Shown here: piece by piece, positions 22,825-34,484 of the stretch
Layout of the letters: every line of letters begins with the position of its first letter
How positions within the stretch are numbered: position 1 is the first letter of the stretch
Source of the DNA: Cryptomeria japonica
Lineage: Eukaryota; Streptophyta; Pinopsida; Cupressales; Cupressaceae
Length of the DNA stretch: 64,000 bases
NCBI RefSeq assembly: GCF_030272615.1
Contig: NC_081407.1
Location: 100,051,897 to 100,115,896, forward strand
Direction: 5' to 3'
The notes under the pieces: model-generated
What the model was told of the DNA's origin: nothing
The model's input: the letters and a program-made list of their open reading frames with translations, nothing else
The model's database searches: none
Made by a program: the position numbers and the translations under genes

Positions 22825-22843
22825 TCATCCCCCCCAAGAAAAG
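22825..22843 (-). other. Polypurine tract of element 2
   Basis: On the minus strand, CTTTTCTTGGGGGGGATGA lies directly upstream of the 3' LTR, the same form as in element 1. Confidence 0.75.
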
Positions 22844-22849
22844 TAGTTG

Positions 22850-23790
22850 TCTCCGGACGACTTAATACAAAATAGAGATGACATTAAACAAAACCAAGGT
22901 AGAGAACTGCAGGAACTGCGAATGCTAGTCGAGCGTGAAACTCATACACCTGCTGCGTCCTCGCCTGAAAACCCTTTTCTGCTGCCATCCGATGATCAAG
23001 TGCGGATTTCACCATTAGTGCTTCCTTTGACATCACAGTCCTCTTGTGCCTAAACCAAACTTGTCTGCAAAACATGCTTTTCAGTCTCAGCCTCCACCAA
23101 CTGCTACTCAAATGATACCGTCTCCCTAGCCAATTTGTCCTCGATAGCCACCCGCATTGCCCTCTCGGCATCCAACTCCTGGGTACGCTGAGCTAAGTCT
23201 CACGCTACTCCTACCTCCAACCTCCAACCTGGTGGTCAGCTCCTCCCAAGCCCTCTGTGCATCCACCAAGGCAACCTCTCGTCCAGTCGAGACATACTCC
23301 GAGTTCCTCAAAGCATACCATTCATGCCGGAAAGTGGCCACAACCCTCTGGCACAAAGGCTAGGAGACGCCTCAAATCCTCCATCACACTCCCCAAAGGT
23401 TGATAACTGAACTGAATAACTCCCTGTGCCGTATGACTTCGCGTGCCTACAATGCCTTCCCTCAGACTCTGTATGTTCGCAACCTCCAAATCCGTCTCCC
23501 TCTACGGCTTATGGCTTCCCTGCCAATGCTTAGCTTCAAGCTTCTTTCTCATAGTATGGAACAACCCCAACACTTACCATGACTTCTCGGATGCCCTTCG
23601 CCCAACTCCAAAAAGTGTATTGTAGCTCAAAAAATAAACTGGGGGTCTGGGGCAGTGCCCCAGCAGGGTTGAGGGGCAGCGCAGCCAACACCAATTTACA
23701 ACCTTCATAACCACATGGAAGTCCATGGCGCACATCATTTTTGTGATATTTTAAGATACCAAAAACCTTCTCCACTCTAATTTTCTTGTA
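22850..23790 (-). pseudogene. Remnant of the extra 3' ORF of element 2 (coiled-coil part)
   Basis: Minus-strand pieces (for example 23126-23356 and 22884-23171) read as Glu/Arg-rich helices such as 'VALVDAQRAWEELTTRLEV' and 'MAAEKGFQARTQQVYEFHARLA'. The last resembles 'KRSEQVYELRGRLAST' at the end of the element 1 coiled-coil ORF, and it has the same position just before the polypurine tract. The N-terminal helical domain of the element 1 ORF is not found, so this copy kept only the end of the gene. Frames are broken. Confidence 0.5.
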
Positions 23791-23839
23791 TCCATCGAAT
23801 GAGTTTTCAATCTGATCGTCAGTTTTTTTTCACTGTAAT

Positions 23840-24070
23840 GTCCCCAATGGCACCCCGGCCATACAACCACCCCGTACGGCCAACAACAACACTGACACCT
23901 CCAATCGTACGACCACCTTCCCATGCGGTCAACACCCCTCCACCGTACGGATCACCCCATACGGAATACATGACCAACCGTCTACCATACACACCGTACG
24001 GGCCTCATACATGACCAACCGTCCACCATACACACCGTATGGGCCTCATACACGACCAACCGTCCCACCA
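23840..24070 (-). repeat. CGTACGG motif array of element 2
   Basis: About a dozen motifs such as CCGTACGGCC, TCGTACGACC, CACCGTACGG and CCATACGG lie between the integrase end and the ORF3 remnant. This is the same position as the array at 7238-7530 in element 1. One piece, 'catgaccaaccgtcYaccatacacaccgta', is tandemly repeated. Confidence 0.65.
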
Positions 24071-24302
24071 CCACTGTCAATGACGATTTTCTTTTTCTTT
24101 TTTTCTTTTTTTTTAATCAATTAATTTTTTTTATTTTTTTATTTTTAAAATTTTCTAGATTCGGCTCGGGTTTCGTGCCTTTGGGATTGCCCTTTCTTGG
24201 TTTGCCTCGCTCGAGAGTTTCCTGCTTTGGTCCTGTGCCTCTCGAGTTGCCTGCCCGGCCTCTCAAGTCCCCTTCCATCCTATCGGGTTCCCCTTCGAAC
24301 TC

Positions 24303-25373
24303 TCAGGTGTCCTTCCTGCCTCTCGGGTCCCCTGCGCGCTTCTCGTGGTAGGGTTTCAATTTGGACCTGTTGGTGGCAAGTCTATTTTCAATGGCCATTC
24401 GAAGACCTGGAACCACAAATTCTACAGGGACCACGGTCTCCTTCCCGTACATAAGAAGAAGAAGAATAAAGATTTTGAGGGTTGCGACCTTCCACACAAG
24501 GTTCCAATTGTTGCCGACACGAATAATCTTGGGATTATCTACGTCACTGAGGTTTGGGGCGTCTCCCTTCCAATATTCTCTGTATTCCGGCAGGTACACC
24601 TCCTCTGTTACTTGCTCTGGTTCCTCTACTTCGAGCCTGTAGCTCTGGAACATTTCGTAATCCTCCATCTGCCAGTGGAAGAGCCCGTTCAATGACCCCG
24701 TCTCATCCTCGGAGCACTCTCCTAGTTTGAGAATACCTTCGTCGTTGGGCTCCTTGCAGCCCCGTCCTTCGTCCCTCAGGTCGCCTTCTCCTTCACCCTC
24801 TGATTCCAAAGATGATGCCAGTTCCTCACTAACCAACTGCGTCCCAAGGTCTATGATAAACTTCCTTCCTCCATTCTCCATAGACAGAGTGTTCTTCTTC
24901 CAGTTGTGGGTGGCCTTGGCTGCCACCAGCCACCCTCTCCCTAAGATCGCATCATACCCTTTTTTCTTTAGTGGGATTACCACGAAGTCCAGTATGAAGG
25001 GTTGTGCCCCGATGGTAACTTGTTGGCCCATCAGTGTCCCGATGGGTTTGATTACATGTTGATCTGCTCCCAGCAAATTGAATGTAGATGGCCACAACGT
25101 CGGCTTCGGCCAGGTTTCTTCTGGAAGAACATTCACTCCTAATCCACCATCGACGATGGTATCTGTTAGATTGGTGCCAAGGATACCCATCTCCACAATG
25201 GCCGAGTTCCTTCCAGTGTTAACTGCCAGCAGCCTGGGGTCTATTGCAGACCCCCCAGGAACAATTGTGCGGTGGTTGGTATTGGTGTGTGGTTGGGAGA
25301 GATTATTCAGCAACGCCGTTCGTAATTGAGGCATCGTCTGGAGGAGGTCGTGTACCTTCACAGGCACCTCCAA
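24303..25373 (-). CDS. pol: Protease fused in frame to the integrase C-terminal piece, element 2
   Basis: This is a 356-codon open frame. Its first part is the aspartic protease (TIVDGGLGVNVLPEETW near residues 73-90) and the linker up to 'WKVATLKIF', aligned to element 1 protein up to about nt 4488. It then runs through four Leu codons from a CTT repeat straight into 'MYGKETVVPVEFVVPGLRMAIENRL', aligned to element 1 from about nt 6756. About 2.26 kb coding for RT, RNase H and the integrase core is thus absent, yet the frame stays open. The start Met is not necessarily the true one because gag is in the same frame upstream, separated by one TGA. Confidence 0.8.
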   Translation of the reverse strand: MEVPVKVHDLLQTMPQLRTALLNNLSQPHTNTNHRTIVPGGSAIDPRLLAVNTGRNSAIVEMGILGTNLTDTIVDGGLGVNVLPEETWPKPTLWPSTFNLLGADQHVIKPIGTLMGQQVTIGAQPFILDFVVIPLKKKGYDAILGRGWLVAAKATHNWKKNTLSMENGGRKFIIDLGTQLVSEELASSLESEGEGEGDLRDEGRGCKEPNDEGILKLGECSEDETGSLNGLFHWQMEDYEMFQSYRLEVEEPEQVTEEVYLPEYREYWKGDAPNLSDVDNPKIIRVGNNWNLVWKVATLKIFILLLLMYGKETVVPVEFVVPGLRMAIENRLATNRSKLKPYHEKRAGDPRGRKDT

Positions 25374-25454
25374 TTTTAAAATTTGATTTAGTATAGCCTC
25401 CTCCGCCTTCGGTCGGCTGGAAGTACCCGCCGTACCCTTCGCCTTTGCCCTTTC

Positions 25455-27302
25455 TCATATCTCTTTCTCAATTTCTTCTCGTGCTTCCCGTACACTTCGC
25501 TTCTCCGTCTCCGGGTCTGGGCACATTGCGTGTCTGGCTTGGGCGCGCGTTACGGCCAACACTTCCTCTTCTTTGGTTTCCTCGATATTGAGCAAGTTGA
25601 CGCTGGACTTCGGGCAGGTGGCGTCTTCGTGGTCTCCCGGTCCGCACCATTTGCACAAATATTGTGTGGCCTCTCCCTTTGGGCAATCTCGGGCGAAGTG
25701 CCCCCACTGGTTGCACGTTCTGCATTGTACCATCGGTCGACCTTTGGAGTCGTATTGGATCCAGCTCCTTGTATTGCTATTGTTGTTTCGTCCTCCCCAC
25801 CGATTATCTCGGTAGCCTCCCGATGTTGCATTGTTGTTCACCTGGGAGCTGCCGGTACCGCCCGATGTAGTCGGTTGTTCCTGCGTAAGCAATACTTGTT
25901 GGTTTCGTGTTTTCATGTTGTAGGGGCATTCCCTGGTGGGATGCCCCATCAACTGGCATATATCACAATAGGCCTTCTTTTGGTAGGAGCCTTTCGTGTG
26001 GCCATCCGTCTTACATTCCGTATACCAAAGCTCCCCTTCGTCGGTCTTGCTCGGACCTCCCTTCATAACCTTCAGCTCTTTCATCATCCTCAGCATGTCC
26101 TTCTGTAGGGCTTGCACCTTTTTGCCGGACTTGCCATCGTTGCTGCTTCCCTCGGAAGAGTCATCATCCTCGGACGAGCTATCCTTCTTCTTTTTCTTCT
26201 TGGATGTCTTGGTCTCGCTCTCGAGATCCATCGCTCTATTAAATGCATCTTCGTACGAGGTTGGTGGAACAATTTTCATCTTCTTCCGGATGGAGTGTTT
26301 TAGTCCCTCCACGAACCATCTCTTTTTCAACCCATCCGCTGGTTGACTCTCCATTTTCCCCAACAATTCGTTGAGTCGCCGACTATAGGCTCGGACAGTC
26401 TCATTCTTGTTCTGCTTTGTGCCATAGATTTCGGCTACTATTTCATTGTCGTCTCTGAGGAGGCGGAACTCTATCCCGAACTCCTTCAGGTCAGGCCATG
26501 TGCCGACTTTGGCCTTATCCATATCTGAGTACCAGTCGATGGCCACTCCCCTTAAGGTTGCTGGAAATTATGCTACCCATTCGTCTTGGTCGGTAACGCC
26601 GTTCGCTGATCATATGGTTTCGCAAGTGCGGCAATGGCGGATGGGATCTTCCTTCTCGTCGCCGTTGAACTTCCGCAGCTTCTGCTTACTTGCCATCCCA
26701 CCGCTGGGTCTTGCTCCTCTGGTGCCTTGTGTGCTTGTACCTGGTGATCCTCCGCCTCCGCCTCCTGCACTTGACCCTCCACTCGTGGATCCTCCAGAGA
26801 AGGTTGTTGACCCCGAACCGAACAAATTACCTCCCATATGGTACCCTTGTGCTCCCTCGGCATCGTTGGCTGTACCGTCACCTTCGGTCGTCTTCCTCCG
26901 GTTGTCCTCCGAAATGGACAAGTTCTTTAGTAGGTCTCTGGTAGCATCGATCAGGTTTAGACTTGGCCTTGTTTGTTCCACCAACTCTTCGCGACTTCTT
27001 ACCCTATGGTGGTATTCTGGCAAACTGTAGAGTTCTCCTTTGGCACCCTCCGTAACTCCTAGGTTCCCTTCGGGCAACCCTACGACAGTGTAGAGAGTGT
27101 AAGTCTCTCCGTCTATCTCTGCCTCTGCAACCTCCGTGACACCTCCTGGGTTCCCTTCGAGCAACCCCTCGGCCGGTCGTCCCTCGGCAAGCTACCTTAG
27201 CCTACGCCTTCGTTCTATTTGCTGTCTGAGATTCAACGCTCTTTGTGCCACTTCCCATTCGTCACTTTGTATCTTTTTATTTTTATTTAGTATATTTGGC
27301 AT
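25455..27302 (-). pseudogene. gag: gag of element 2 with four zinc knuckles
   Basis: The start MPNILNKNKK is at 27302 (minus) and matches element 1. A TAG at 27192-27194 falls in the basic helix. Open stretches follow: 27164-26610 (with a Gly/Ser-rich linker and a duplicated 'LPEGNLGVTEGAKGE'-type segment) and 26546-25455 (gag core 'MAIDWYSDMDKAKVGTW', 'ETVRAYSRRLNELLGKM'). A Lys/Ser/Asp-rich tract and four knuckle positions complete it. The first knuckle has lost its second and last cysteines' pattern (YTECKTDGHTKGSY), while CDICQLMGHPTREC, CRTCNQWGHFARDC and CKWCGPGDHEDATC are intact. The frame ends at a TGA (25455-25457) explained by CGA, after which protease follows. Confidence 0.8.
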
Positions 27303-28374
27303 AAATCACTTCGGTACATAGCAAGCACACACCATGTACACAAAAAAAACTTTTTAATTTTATTTTGCCTTTCGGCCACGATTTATATCAACAATGTGTT
27401 GGGATTATTATAGGGTTCAATTTCCCCCTCGCCTCTTGCCATCACGCTCTGCGTCCCACTGCAATTGTTCTGTTTGTGCGTTGTTGGCCTCTGGGTTAAT
27501 CTCACCGATGGGTAGGCCCATCGTGTTCGTACGCCATCCTGTTGACATGTATTTTGTACACCATCAAACACAGAATAAAATACCCAAGGGTACCTTATCC
27601 TCTCTTGAGTAAAGCCTCTGAATGTTGAAGATATCGCGAGAAAGGATCAATCAGGGTGACTTCAAGGTTCTTCGTTGTAGGATCTCTACATATGGATAAG
27701 CACCAATGGTTGTTGTGAATGCTGTTTCTTCAAGGGGCCTTACGTTTTCGAATTGCAAGAACAAAATTTTCCTAAAACTAACAAGTTCTCAAAAAAGATC
27801 AAAAGATAGGGTTTGCAAGAGATGAATTCTAATCTAATCCTAAGAATGACTCAATGTAGGCTAGACTTGATAAGATTCTACAAATTTCAGTATTGCCAAG
27901 CAATTACAACTCTACTGGAATTGATGCGATCTTCTAAGGTGATTAGTGATTTTCAAATCATCATGAATTATAGATACTACCATAAAGATACATATCAATA
28001 GTTCAATAATGATTGAAGGTTCAAGCAATATGGATATCTCTAGTTGACCACACAAGGCGTCCTTACAATCAGTAAGAAGCTAGTGGTTTGGAACATGAAT
28101 CTCACCAAAGATCAAGCCCAACACTTAGTCCTTCAAACTTAAATACTTACTTCGACTAAGAATGATTCAAGAAAGTAAACAACCATGAAAGTAGCCACAA
28201 GAATTGCAATAAAACACCATAACTTCAATATTTTATTGATCTCAAAGCCAAAATAGACAACAATTGCTTGAAATTCTTTCTTCAATGCTCAATCTTGCTA
28301 CAAAATAACTTTCTTCTCTCCAAAAGCTCTAATCTTCTAATTTCTAACTATGACAAAATGAAAAAGAGTGAGGG

Positions 28375-28382
28375 TATATATA
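28375..28382 (-). promoter_or_regulatory. Probable TATA box of unit B
   Basis: On the minus strand GATGCTATATATACCC lies 842 bp before the end of the unit. 'aataaaatattgaag' near 28235 could serve as a polyadenylation signal, giving a short R region. Spacing matches units A and D. Confidence 0.6.
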
Positions 28383-28576
28383 GCATCCTCAATTACAATG
28401 AATGGCCCAGATCAAAAGAAGATCAATGACTGAGATTTTGACACCTAAACCCTAATTAGGGTTTGTTACAAAAAGTTCCCTTTTTAGTTGAACATTATTA
28501 AATGCATAGACAAATATTTAATTGGCACAAAAATCGAGGGAACATAGACCAATGATAATTAAGATGCCACATCATT

Positions 28577-31500
28577 TTATTCTAGAACCTTATTCCCTTT
28601 CCAATGCTCTTTCTTAGCATATGCAACGAATCTGGACACAATTCCTTCAATCTCAGCAATAGGAATCTCGAGGAGATTCCTCATTCGCTCCTCTAAGTGG
28701 ATAACCTGATCAAAGGCTTTGAGGAGAGCCGTATCCCATCCAGGTTCGAGTTCTTTGATCTTCTCAATCAGGAGCATAGTAGTGAACATTAGATCTCGTC
28801 GTTCATCTGTGATGACATTCTCATCTTTGCAAAAGATGACTTTGACTCTTTCTTCCAACTCTTGAAGGTCCACATCTGTTTCAACTTCGATCCTCCTGCC
28901 AAGAATGGTACACAACACCTCAAACACCTTGTCCTGAATTGGATGGATGACGCCCTCAACTTGATTGCATTTGGTGCTGATGTCCTCGAAAAGAACCTCT
29001 TTCATCTGGAGTAGAGTTGACCACTAAAGTAAATTATCAGCTCCTCCATCCATTATCTTTTCTTGTGGCAGGATCTTTCTTGGTGTTTGCCTGATCACTT
29101 GCAGAACAGGAATGATAACATCTCTAGTGTGAGTGAAAGCGGCTACTGTTATCATTAGGTTGTGGACAATCTCAAGGACTTGGATAGCTCGATGGATTGT
29201 TTGCATCATTCTTGTTGTAAATTCAACGGCTACTGTGTGGGACTTGTCAATCCAAGAGCTCATAAGCTGAACCAAGCTCTTGACTCTTTCTGCCTCGCCA
29301 ACTGATTCAAGGGGAAGTGCTTGCACAGGAGACACTGCTGGATCCTGACGTCCCAAGGGCTGATTGAGATGGCTAAAGTAACCTCTCCAAGCACCTCTCT
29401 CTCTCTCAAGCTTTCTATTGTTTTCCATTTCTTCCTTAAGCTTGTCTTTAAGTGCTTCAAATGAATCGGTTGCCTCATCTAGTGCCTGCTCAGCAGTGAG
29501 TGGACCAAGCTCAAATGTTTCCACATCATACTCATCCGCAAGGATTTCACCTTCATACTTGTCCACTATTGGTGTAGCTATCTGCAACTTCCTGGACCCT
29601 GTCTCATCTCTAATCATCTTGGACATCTTGGTGGCCTTCCTCTTCTCCGTTACTTCTTGAGAATTTCCTATAAGGCTCTCTAAGTCAATTACATCATCCT
29701 CATCTTCAATCACAATCACCCTCGTCAGTCTCTCCTTCAACCAATCCGGAATGGCGGATCTTGTCTCTCTAACTTGTATTTCTTTAGGTAATGGTTCGTC
29801 TTCTCGGAGAGGAGATGTCACTTCATCATCATTCTTGTCTTCATGTAGCTCATTGACTTGGGGAGATCGACTTGACGAATGCTGAGGTGCCTTCCCTTTT
29901 TCAGGTTTATCATTCTGTACCATTGACTCCATAGATTCATCAACCTCTGGTACCATCTTCTCTTGTCCTTCAACTTGACTTGTCCTTTTTTCATGTCGAG
30001 AAGATGTGCCTGATGAGCGATCTCGATTGGCCTCTTGCTTCTTCTTGGAGGGTTCCCTTTTTTCAGGTCTTTCTTTCCTCTTCGCACCTCTAGGATAAGA
30101 ATTGTCTTCACTTGCGCTTGCTCCTCCTCCTTCTAGTTTTTCCTCCAAAGTAAAAGTCATTGGTACGTTCTGTTCTCTCAACTTTTGATGTTGTACATCC
30201 ACCCATCTGCGAGTACATGACAAAACTGGGGCCATCAAAGCTCTCAAGTCTGAAATCTTAGGCTCGTTCCAATCTATCTTTACTACTTTGTCTTCTCTGT
30301 CATAGGATGACTGGAGATGTCTGCCACTGTCCTGAGCTTGATCGGCCACTCTGTAGACTTTGCATTTCCTGATGAAATCTAAAGGTAATCTGGAATGCAT
30401 CTTTCTTTTTACTTCTAAATCATTTGAGAGATTCATCCAAAAGTCCTCTACCTGAAATTCATGCTTGTACTTCCTACCAGCTATCTCTTCCATATACCCA
30501 TAATGATCAAAATTCTCCCTCAAGGCAAAGAACGTGAATGAATATAATGCCAACTCCCTCTCTGCATCATCCAAGGCTAGAGCATTAGGACATACCTCAA
30601 CTGAATTCCCCAATATGATGGGCACGGGAATTCCATTTCCATGCCTGTGTCTGAATGCCTTCGCATAAGCTGCCAACTGCCTAGTCACCTCAAGTAGCAC
30701 TATCCTGTTTGTTGGATACCTTGGCAACATATAGGGAGGTGAAGGACACCCATGAACTCTGATATAAGTAAACTTTTGAAACTGGATGAACCAAGCACCA
30801 TACCTCTTTACAAGTTCTTGTGCTTCCGGAGATAGTCGATTGTGAATCCCGCCTTGCAATATCCTAGTGATGTTCATCGTGAAGGTATCATTGACTAACT
30901 TGTATTTACTTCCAGGTGGATGATGCAAATGAACATAAGAGTCACAAACTCTCACCTCTCCGGGTCCTCTTCCGATCACTCCTCTGTGAGGTAGTCCTAC
31001 ATATTCGAAACTCCTGATCAAGGCATATATGACGTATGAGCTCATGTGAAATGACTTGGTAGGCTTTAGTCTTCTTAACTGCACATCCAGGCAATGGCTA
31101 ATAATTCTAGCCCAATGAATCATTCCCTTCCCTTGAACTATCACTTGGATAAAGTAGAACATCCACTTCTCGAAGTAGAAGGCTTGAGGAGCCCCTGTAA
31201 CTCGATTGAGCAAAGTTATCAAATCTCTGTACTCCTCCTGGAAGTCGATCCTATGTGGTGTGTTGGGAATCTTGCTCAGGCAAGGACGACTTTTGAGTAA
31301 CCAATTCTTATTGATGATGCTCAAGCAAGTGTCTGGATCATCTTCATACATTGACCTGGCTCCCTCTAAGCTTTTGTAAATCATATCTTTATGCTATGGA
31401 AGATGGAGAGCTTCACTTATAGCCTCCTCCGAAAGATACGCCAAAGTGTTCCCTTCCTTGGATACGATCGATCTTGATTGTGGGTCATAATGGCGAGCAC

Positions 31501-31765
31501 ACTCGATCATCAGCTCATGGCACTGGATTGCTGGAGGGAAACCGGCCGCTTTGATGATGCCACTTTCAATTATTCTCTTTGCAACAGGTGATGGCTTGCC
31601 AATGTAAGGGACCTCTCGAAACTTCTTGACACTGAAGTTTCCCAAGTTGGTATCTCCAATATTGCTCCACTTTGACACGATCTTGGTCTCCAACTCTTCA
31701 TTCCTCTTATCTTCCTTCATGAGAGCTGGACGACTAGTAGATGCTCCTGCCTTTGGAGTCGCCAT
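28577..31765 (-). pseudogene. Long ORF inside unit B, unknown protein, two in-frame TAGs
   Basis: One frame runs 1063 codons from the ATG at 31765 (MATPKAGASTSRPALM), interrupted only by TAG at 31394-31396 and 29024-29026; each is one C-to-T step from CAG. A 'tgtgtag' acceptor-like site sits just before the ATG. The N-terminal about 430 residues look globular and helical, with 'MIHWARIISHCLDVQL' near residue 216 followed by K-x-F-x-M, a motif also seen in the extra ORF of element 1. A Lys/Arg/Glu/Ser-rich low-complexity tract (about 570-690), an acidic patch (VIEDEDDVIDLE), a short coiled coil (about 800-830) and a helical C terminus follow. There is no RT, integrase or transposase motif and no membrane segment. 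The helical part may be a distant plant mobile-domain type; I cannot name it. Confidence 0.65.
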
Positions 31766-32595
31766 CTTGACACCTACACAACATTTCATAATGAGTAAAA
31801 TATTTTGAAGCGTAGAAATATAGAGTAGACAGGAAGATTCAAAAGGAAGATAAAAGATATCCATTAGGAAACTTCATGATAAATCTTGGGTTATCATTTC
31901 CTAATCAACTACGTCAAACTTAGGATTTTCAAAACAAAGCGCAAAATTCAAATCTTCAATAATGGTGTCAAGGTAATTTCGCCATACCTCCTCTTGAGAA
32001 TTAACTCTAAGAAATGATGCAAAAATAGGAGAATTCGCTAGGCAAAATGTGGACCAAAACTCCCTTTAGCAAAATGCGCCTCCTTTAGTCTTCATAAGCA
32101 TCAATTCCACCATCTCTAGTCTTCAATACTTAAGATAAATTCGCTCCAACTAGACCAGCTTTCGCACCTTCTTCTTGATCTCCAAATTTGCACTTAAAGT
32201 AATGAGTGAATGATTGATTAAACTTGATCAAAACACCCTTATTATATAGGGCGCTCACCACTTTGCCTCCCATAGGCCGACTTGGCAAAATAGGCCTAAA
32301 AAATAAATAAAATTGCAAAAAAAAGAGGCCGACTTGATAAAATAAATAAAAATAATACCTCAAGCGCTCCATTTTTTATTTTAGTTTCACAAAAATTAAT
32401 TTTAAATGCCTTTATACCAAAAATTCGATTTTCTAGGGCTCAAAATTAATTTATTAAATACCAATGCGCCTTTATTAAATGCCAATTTAATTTAAATTTT
32501 TCCAAATATTCCGAAGTTAGCAATTTTGGCATCTAATGCGATTTTAGAGGATATCAACGTTGAAATAAGGTAAAAATAAAGAATGCCAATAACCT

Positions 32596-34484
32596 CGCCT
32601 TGGGCCCTTGGAGAGGGACAGGAGCGAACTTGCAATTTAAACCTTGCGTTCTTCATTTTTAATCGCCAAGACTTCATCTAGGCATCTAAAGTGGCATTTT
32701 CAATTGGAGTCTTGAGTTTAATTCGCTTGATTTTAAGAAGGGAAGTGTATTAGGACATTTTCGCCCTGGACCCTTGGAAAGGGACAGGAGCGATTTTCCA
32801 TTTTTGGTCTTAATCCTTCACCTTTATTTGTCAATTCTCGCTGTGGGGTAAGCAATGATCCCTTTCATTCATTTCATGCATGCCTAACTTGTTTTTGCAA
32901 GGCAAAATTGATTCTCCAAAGATTTTCGCCCTGGTCCTCCAGTGAAGGACAGGAGCGACTTTTGCATTTTAAGCTAGGATTGTCAAGTTTTGGAGTCAAA
33001 CCTTTGTTCACCATGCTTTAGAAGACATCTCTCATCTTGCACAATTTTGCCTTAGCGTAATCTTGGAGGGAAATTGTTGATTTTATAAAAATCGCCCTGG
33101 TCCTTCAGTGAGGGACAGGAGCGCTTTTGAGTTTTTTGTGCAAATTCTTGATCGCTTCAATCTTCAAATTACCCTCAAGGCGTAGAACATCACACCTCAC
33201 TTCCTCTTGAGTCTTGGGAACAAAAATAGCATCTTGAAATGTAAGGTAAATGGGCATACTTGGAAATTTCGCCCTGGTCCCTCAGCAAGGGACAGGAGCG
33301 ATTTTCTTTATTGTCATCAAAATTTGCAAATCTTGTATCTCAATTCCACTTCAAGGCATTTTAAACACTCTTTCAAACTTGCGCCTTGATTTAGGTTTGT
33401 CCAAACTTGGAGAGAAAGGCTAGATATTAGGTTTTTTGCCCTGGTCCCTTGGAGAGGGACAGGAGCGATTTTTCACTTTTGAGCTTATCCGTCCTTTGCT
33501 AGCCTTCCAAATTATCTTCAACGGGCTAAACATGCCTTATTCCATTCATTTCAATCACAAACTTGCCTTGTCTTTTGCAAGAAATTTGCACCTTTGGAAA
33601 ATCGCTCTGGACCCTTGGAGAGGGACAGGAGCGCCTTTTGCCTTCTAGGTATATTTCCTTGTTCTTTAAACCTTCAATCACATCTAAGGCATAAAACATC
33701 ATTTTTCCCTCCCATCCAAGTCAGGTTTTGCCTCAAAATCTCAAACGAAGAGGACAATTTTGAAAAAACATCATGGTCCTTCAGTGAGGGACAGGAGCGC
33801 CTATTGTCACTTGGGTTGATTTCCTCCTTTGTGGACCACTCAAATTATATTCAATGGACAAAACATGCCCTCCTTGATTTCTTCCAATCATAAAATTGTT
33901 TTGATCCTGCAAGAACAGTGCAAATTTGAAATTCAAGCTCCGGTCCTTCAGTGAGGGACAGGAGCGAATTTAACCTTCTAGGCAAAAACTTCATCATTTC
34001 ATTGTTTTTAATCAAGTCTGGATGCTCTATCACATTCATTTCGCCGTCCACCATGCCTTTGATGTTTCAATTTGACCAAACAAGGTCAGGAATGACTCAA
34101 ATAAGTCTTTTTCGCCTTGGTCCCTTGGAGAGGGACAGGAGCGAACTTCTCTAAATCTTCAAAATTCACCATTTTCGTGCCTTCAAAATCTTCAAAAGTA
34201 TCAAGTCACGTTCAATCATCACTCCTGGAGAACCTGCACAAAACAAAATAGAAAAGTCAGTGTCAAATATGCATTAAATAGCATTTTCGCCCTGGTCCTT
34301 GAGCAAGGGACAGGAGCGATTTCATCCTTTTTGGCTAATCCATTCAAAATTTAAGTCTCTAAACATTTCACAAGGCAGAGTCAGGTCATTTTCGAGGCCG
34401 AGAACCAGTTAGCACGCCTGTCAAAAACAAGAAATTGCACTTAGAATGTATTTCGCCCTGGGCCTCCAGTGAAGGACAGGAGCA
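32596..34484 (-). repeat. Twelve-copy hairpin array, about 166-bp period
   Basis: A 31-bp unit of form CGCCCTGGTCCCT-N5-AGGGACAGGAGCG starts at 32596, 32762, 32927, 33093, 33270, 33437, 33603, 33769, about 33936, 34113, 34288 and 34454. Steps are 165-167 bp with three of 175-177 bp. The arms are nearly complementary, so each can fold into a hairpin. The roughly 135-bp spacers are diverged but share 'cttcaa', 'caaggc' and 'aacatc' words, so the whole is an old tandem array in which the hairpin stayed conserved. Confidence 0.9.

Noticed and set aside
32596-34484. Regularly spaced palindromic repeats resembling a CRISPR array
   Set aside because: The spacing is about 166 bp with diverged related spacers, the setting is plant nuclear retroelement DNA, and there are no cas genes. 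It is a decayed tandem array.
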